From Myxococcales bacterium (GTDB lineage Bacteria; Myxococcota; Polyangia; Fen-1088), in contig PMCR01000186.1 in NCBI GenBank assembly GCA_003155465.1, forward strand, positions 1 to 13,443: DNA of 13,443 bases, read 5' to 3'. Numbering within the stretch: the first letter of the stretch is position 1; every line of letters starts with the position of its first letter. Made by a program: the position numbers and the translations under genes. Below, piece after piece: positions 12,905-13,443 of the stretch. The notes under the pieces were generated by a model that was given only the letters and a program-made list of their open reading frames with translations, had not been told where the DNA came from and searched no databases.

Positions 12905-13443
12905 GTTCAGGAATGGGTCGACTCGATGGCCGCCATGTGCCAGCCGGACAGCATCCACTGGTGTGACGGCGGAGATGAGGAGCGACAGCACCTCACCGCT
13001 CAGGCTCTCAAGACCGGCGAGCTCACGGAACTTAACCAGGAAGCGCTGCCGGGCTGCTACTTTCACCGGACGGCGACCAACGATGTGGCCCGCACTGAAC
13101 ACCTCACGTACATCTGCACCAGCTTTCAGGGTGACGCCGGGCCAACCAACAACTGGATGAGCCCACGCGAGGCCTACAGCAAAGCGCGTGGCTACTTCAC
13201 GGGCGCCATGAAGGGCCGCACCATGTACGTGGTGCCTTTCGCCATGGGCCCGGTTGGCTCGCCCTTCTCCAAGATCGGCGTCGAGCTGACCGACAGCATC
13301 TATGTCGTGCTCAACATGCGCATCATGACCCGCATGGGCACCGAGGTGATGGATGCGCTGGGCCCCCAGGGCCAGTTCACCAAATGCCTGCACAGCAAGG
13401 CTGATCTCGACGTCAATCGCCGCCTGATTCTGCACTTCCCCGA
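12887..13443 (+). CDS. pckG: Phosphoenolpyruvate carboxykinase (GTP), N-terminal 185 residues
   Basis: GTP-dependent PEPCK converts oxaloacetate and GTP to phosphoenolpyruvate, GDP and CO2, the entry step of gluconeogenesis, in the cytoplasm. The fragment matches the family's N-terminal domain closely: VQEWVDSMAAMCQPDSIHWC (residues 7-26), the DAGPTNNWMSP segment, KGRTMYVVPFAMGPVGSPFS, then KIGVELTDS and NMRIMTRMG. The first contains the family's usual DSIHWCDG start region, and the GRTMYV Arg lies near the substrate in known structures. The GTP-binding P-loop and the catalytic Cys loop lie beyond the window edge. The ATG at 12887 gives a typical N-terminus (MIKYAHVQEWV). No Shine-Dalgarno sequence precedes it, and a TTGACC at 12847 lacks a matching -10. 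The gene is intact as far as it can be read and is probably housekeeping. Confidence 0.95.
   Translation, partial: MIKYAHVQEWVDSMAAMCQPDSIHWCDGGDEERQHLTAQALKTGELTELNQEALPGCYFHRTATNDVARTEHLTYICTSFQGDAGPTNNWMSPREAYSKARGYFTGAMKGRTMYVVPFAMGPVGSPFSKIGVELTDSIYVVLNMRIMTRMGTEVMDALGPQGQFTKCLHSKADLDVNRRLILHFP

Noticed and set aside
12905..13435. Upstream part of the 247-aa minus-strand frame
   Set aside because: Lies opposite the carboxykinase coding sequence and has a His/Ala/Val-rich shadow composition. Only its last 70 residues look protein-like.
1..13443. CRISPR array, tRNA, rRNA or insertion sequence
   Set aside because: Scanned by eye; no regularly spaced repeat-spacer pattern, tRNA cloverleaf signature, rRNA core motif or transposase frame was found.

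Overview
The window looks like a piece of a GC-rich Myxococcota (Polyangia-like) chromosome. This rests on strong G/C at third codon positions, a Gly-rich secreted protein ending in a MYXO-CTERM-like Cys / membrane helix / Arg tail, a Gly/Thr-rich lipoprotein at the left edge, and an ECF sigma / anti-sigma operon rich in Ala/Pro linkers. The phylum is inferred from style, not from a marker gene.

Layout. (1) 1-314, minus strand: start of a low-complexity lipoprotein that runs off the window. (2) 574-7425, plus strand: a co-directional block. It holds an uncharacterised 250-aa protein; an exported family protein whose ribosome-binding site lies in a perfect 10-bp hairpin; an ECF sigma factor overlapping a membrane zinc-type anti-sigma factor that carries a C-terminal TPR-like unit; a large exported discoidin-like/HEAT-repeat protein; and a small MazG-type nucleotide pyrophosphohydrolase. 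The sigma/anti-sigma pair probably controls envelope genes, with the two exported proteins as likely outputs or sensors. (3) 7426-7742: a convergent spacer with small hairpins and no gene. (4) 7743-10674: three tandem phage-tail-collar-like (microcystin-dependent protein, Mdp-type) genes on the minus strand; a Tat-exported lipoprotein on the plus strand with a DUF6916-like domain; a short unexported paralogue of that domain on the minus strand, converging on it with a 1-bp gap; and a GNAT acetyltransferase overlapping the paralogue. This compact cassette is the most system-like part of the window. (5) 10701-12062: a secreted PPC-like protein with a Gly/Asp-rich stalk and a MYXO-CTERM-like anchor. 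(6) 12173-12676, minus strand: the wreck of a sigma-54-dependent activator that has lost most of its AAA+ core and kept its Fis helix-turn-helix. A possible 70-aa membrane ORF lies just upstream of it. (7) 12887 to the right edge: N-terminal part of a GTP-dependent phosphoenolpyruvate carboxykinase.

Several genes that start transcription units (2412, 9313, 9412, possibly 10701) lack a convincing Shine-Dalgarno sequence and have a -10-like hexamer only 7-12 nt before the start codon, as expected for leaderless or nearly leaderless mRNAs. Most downstream operon genes have clear GAGG-type sites. No tRNA, rRNA, CRISPR array, insertion sequence or convincing U-tailed terminator was seen.
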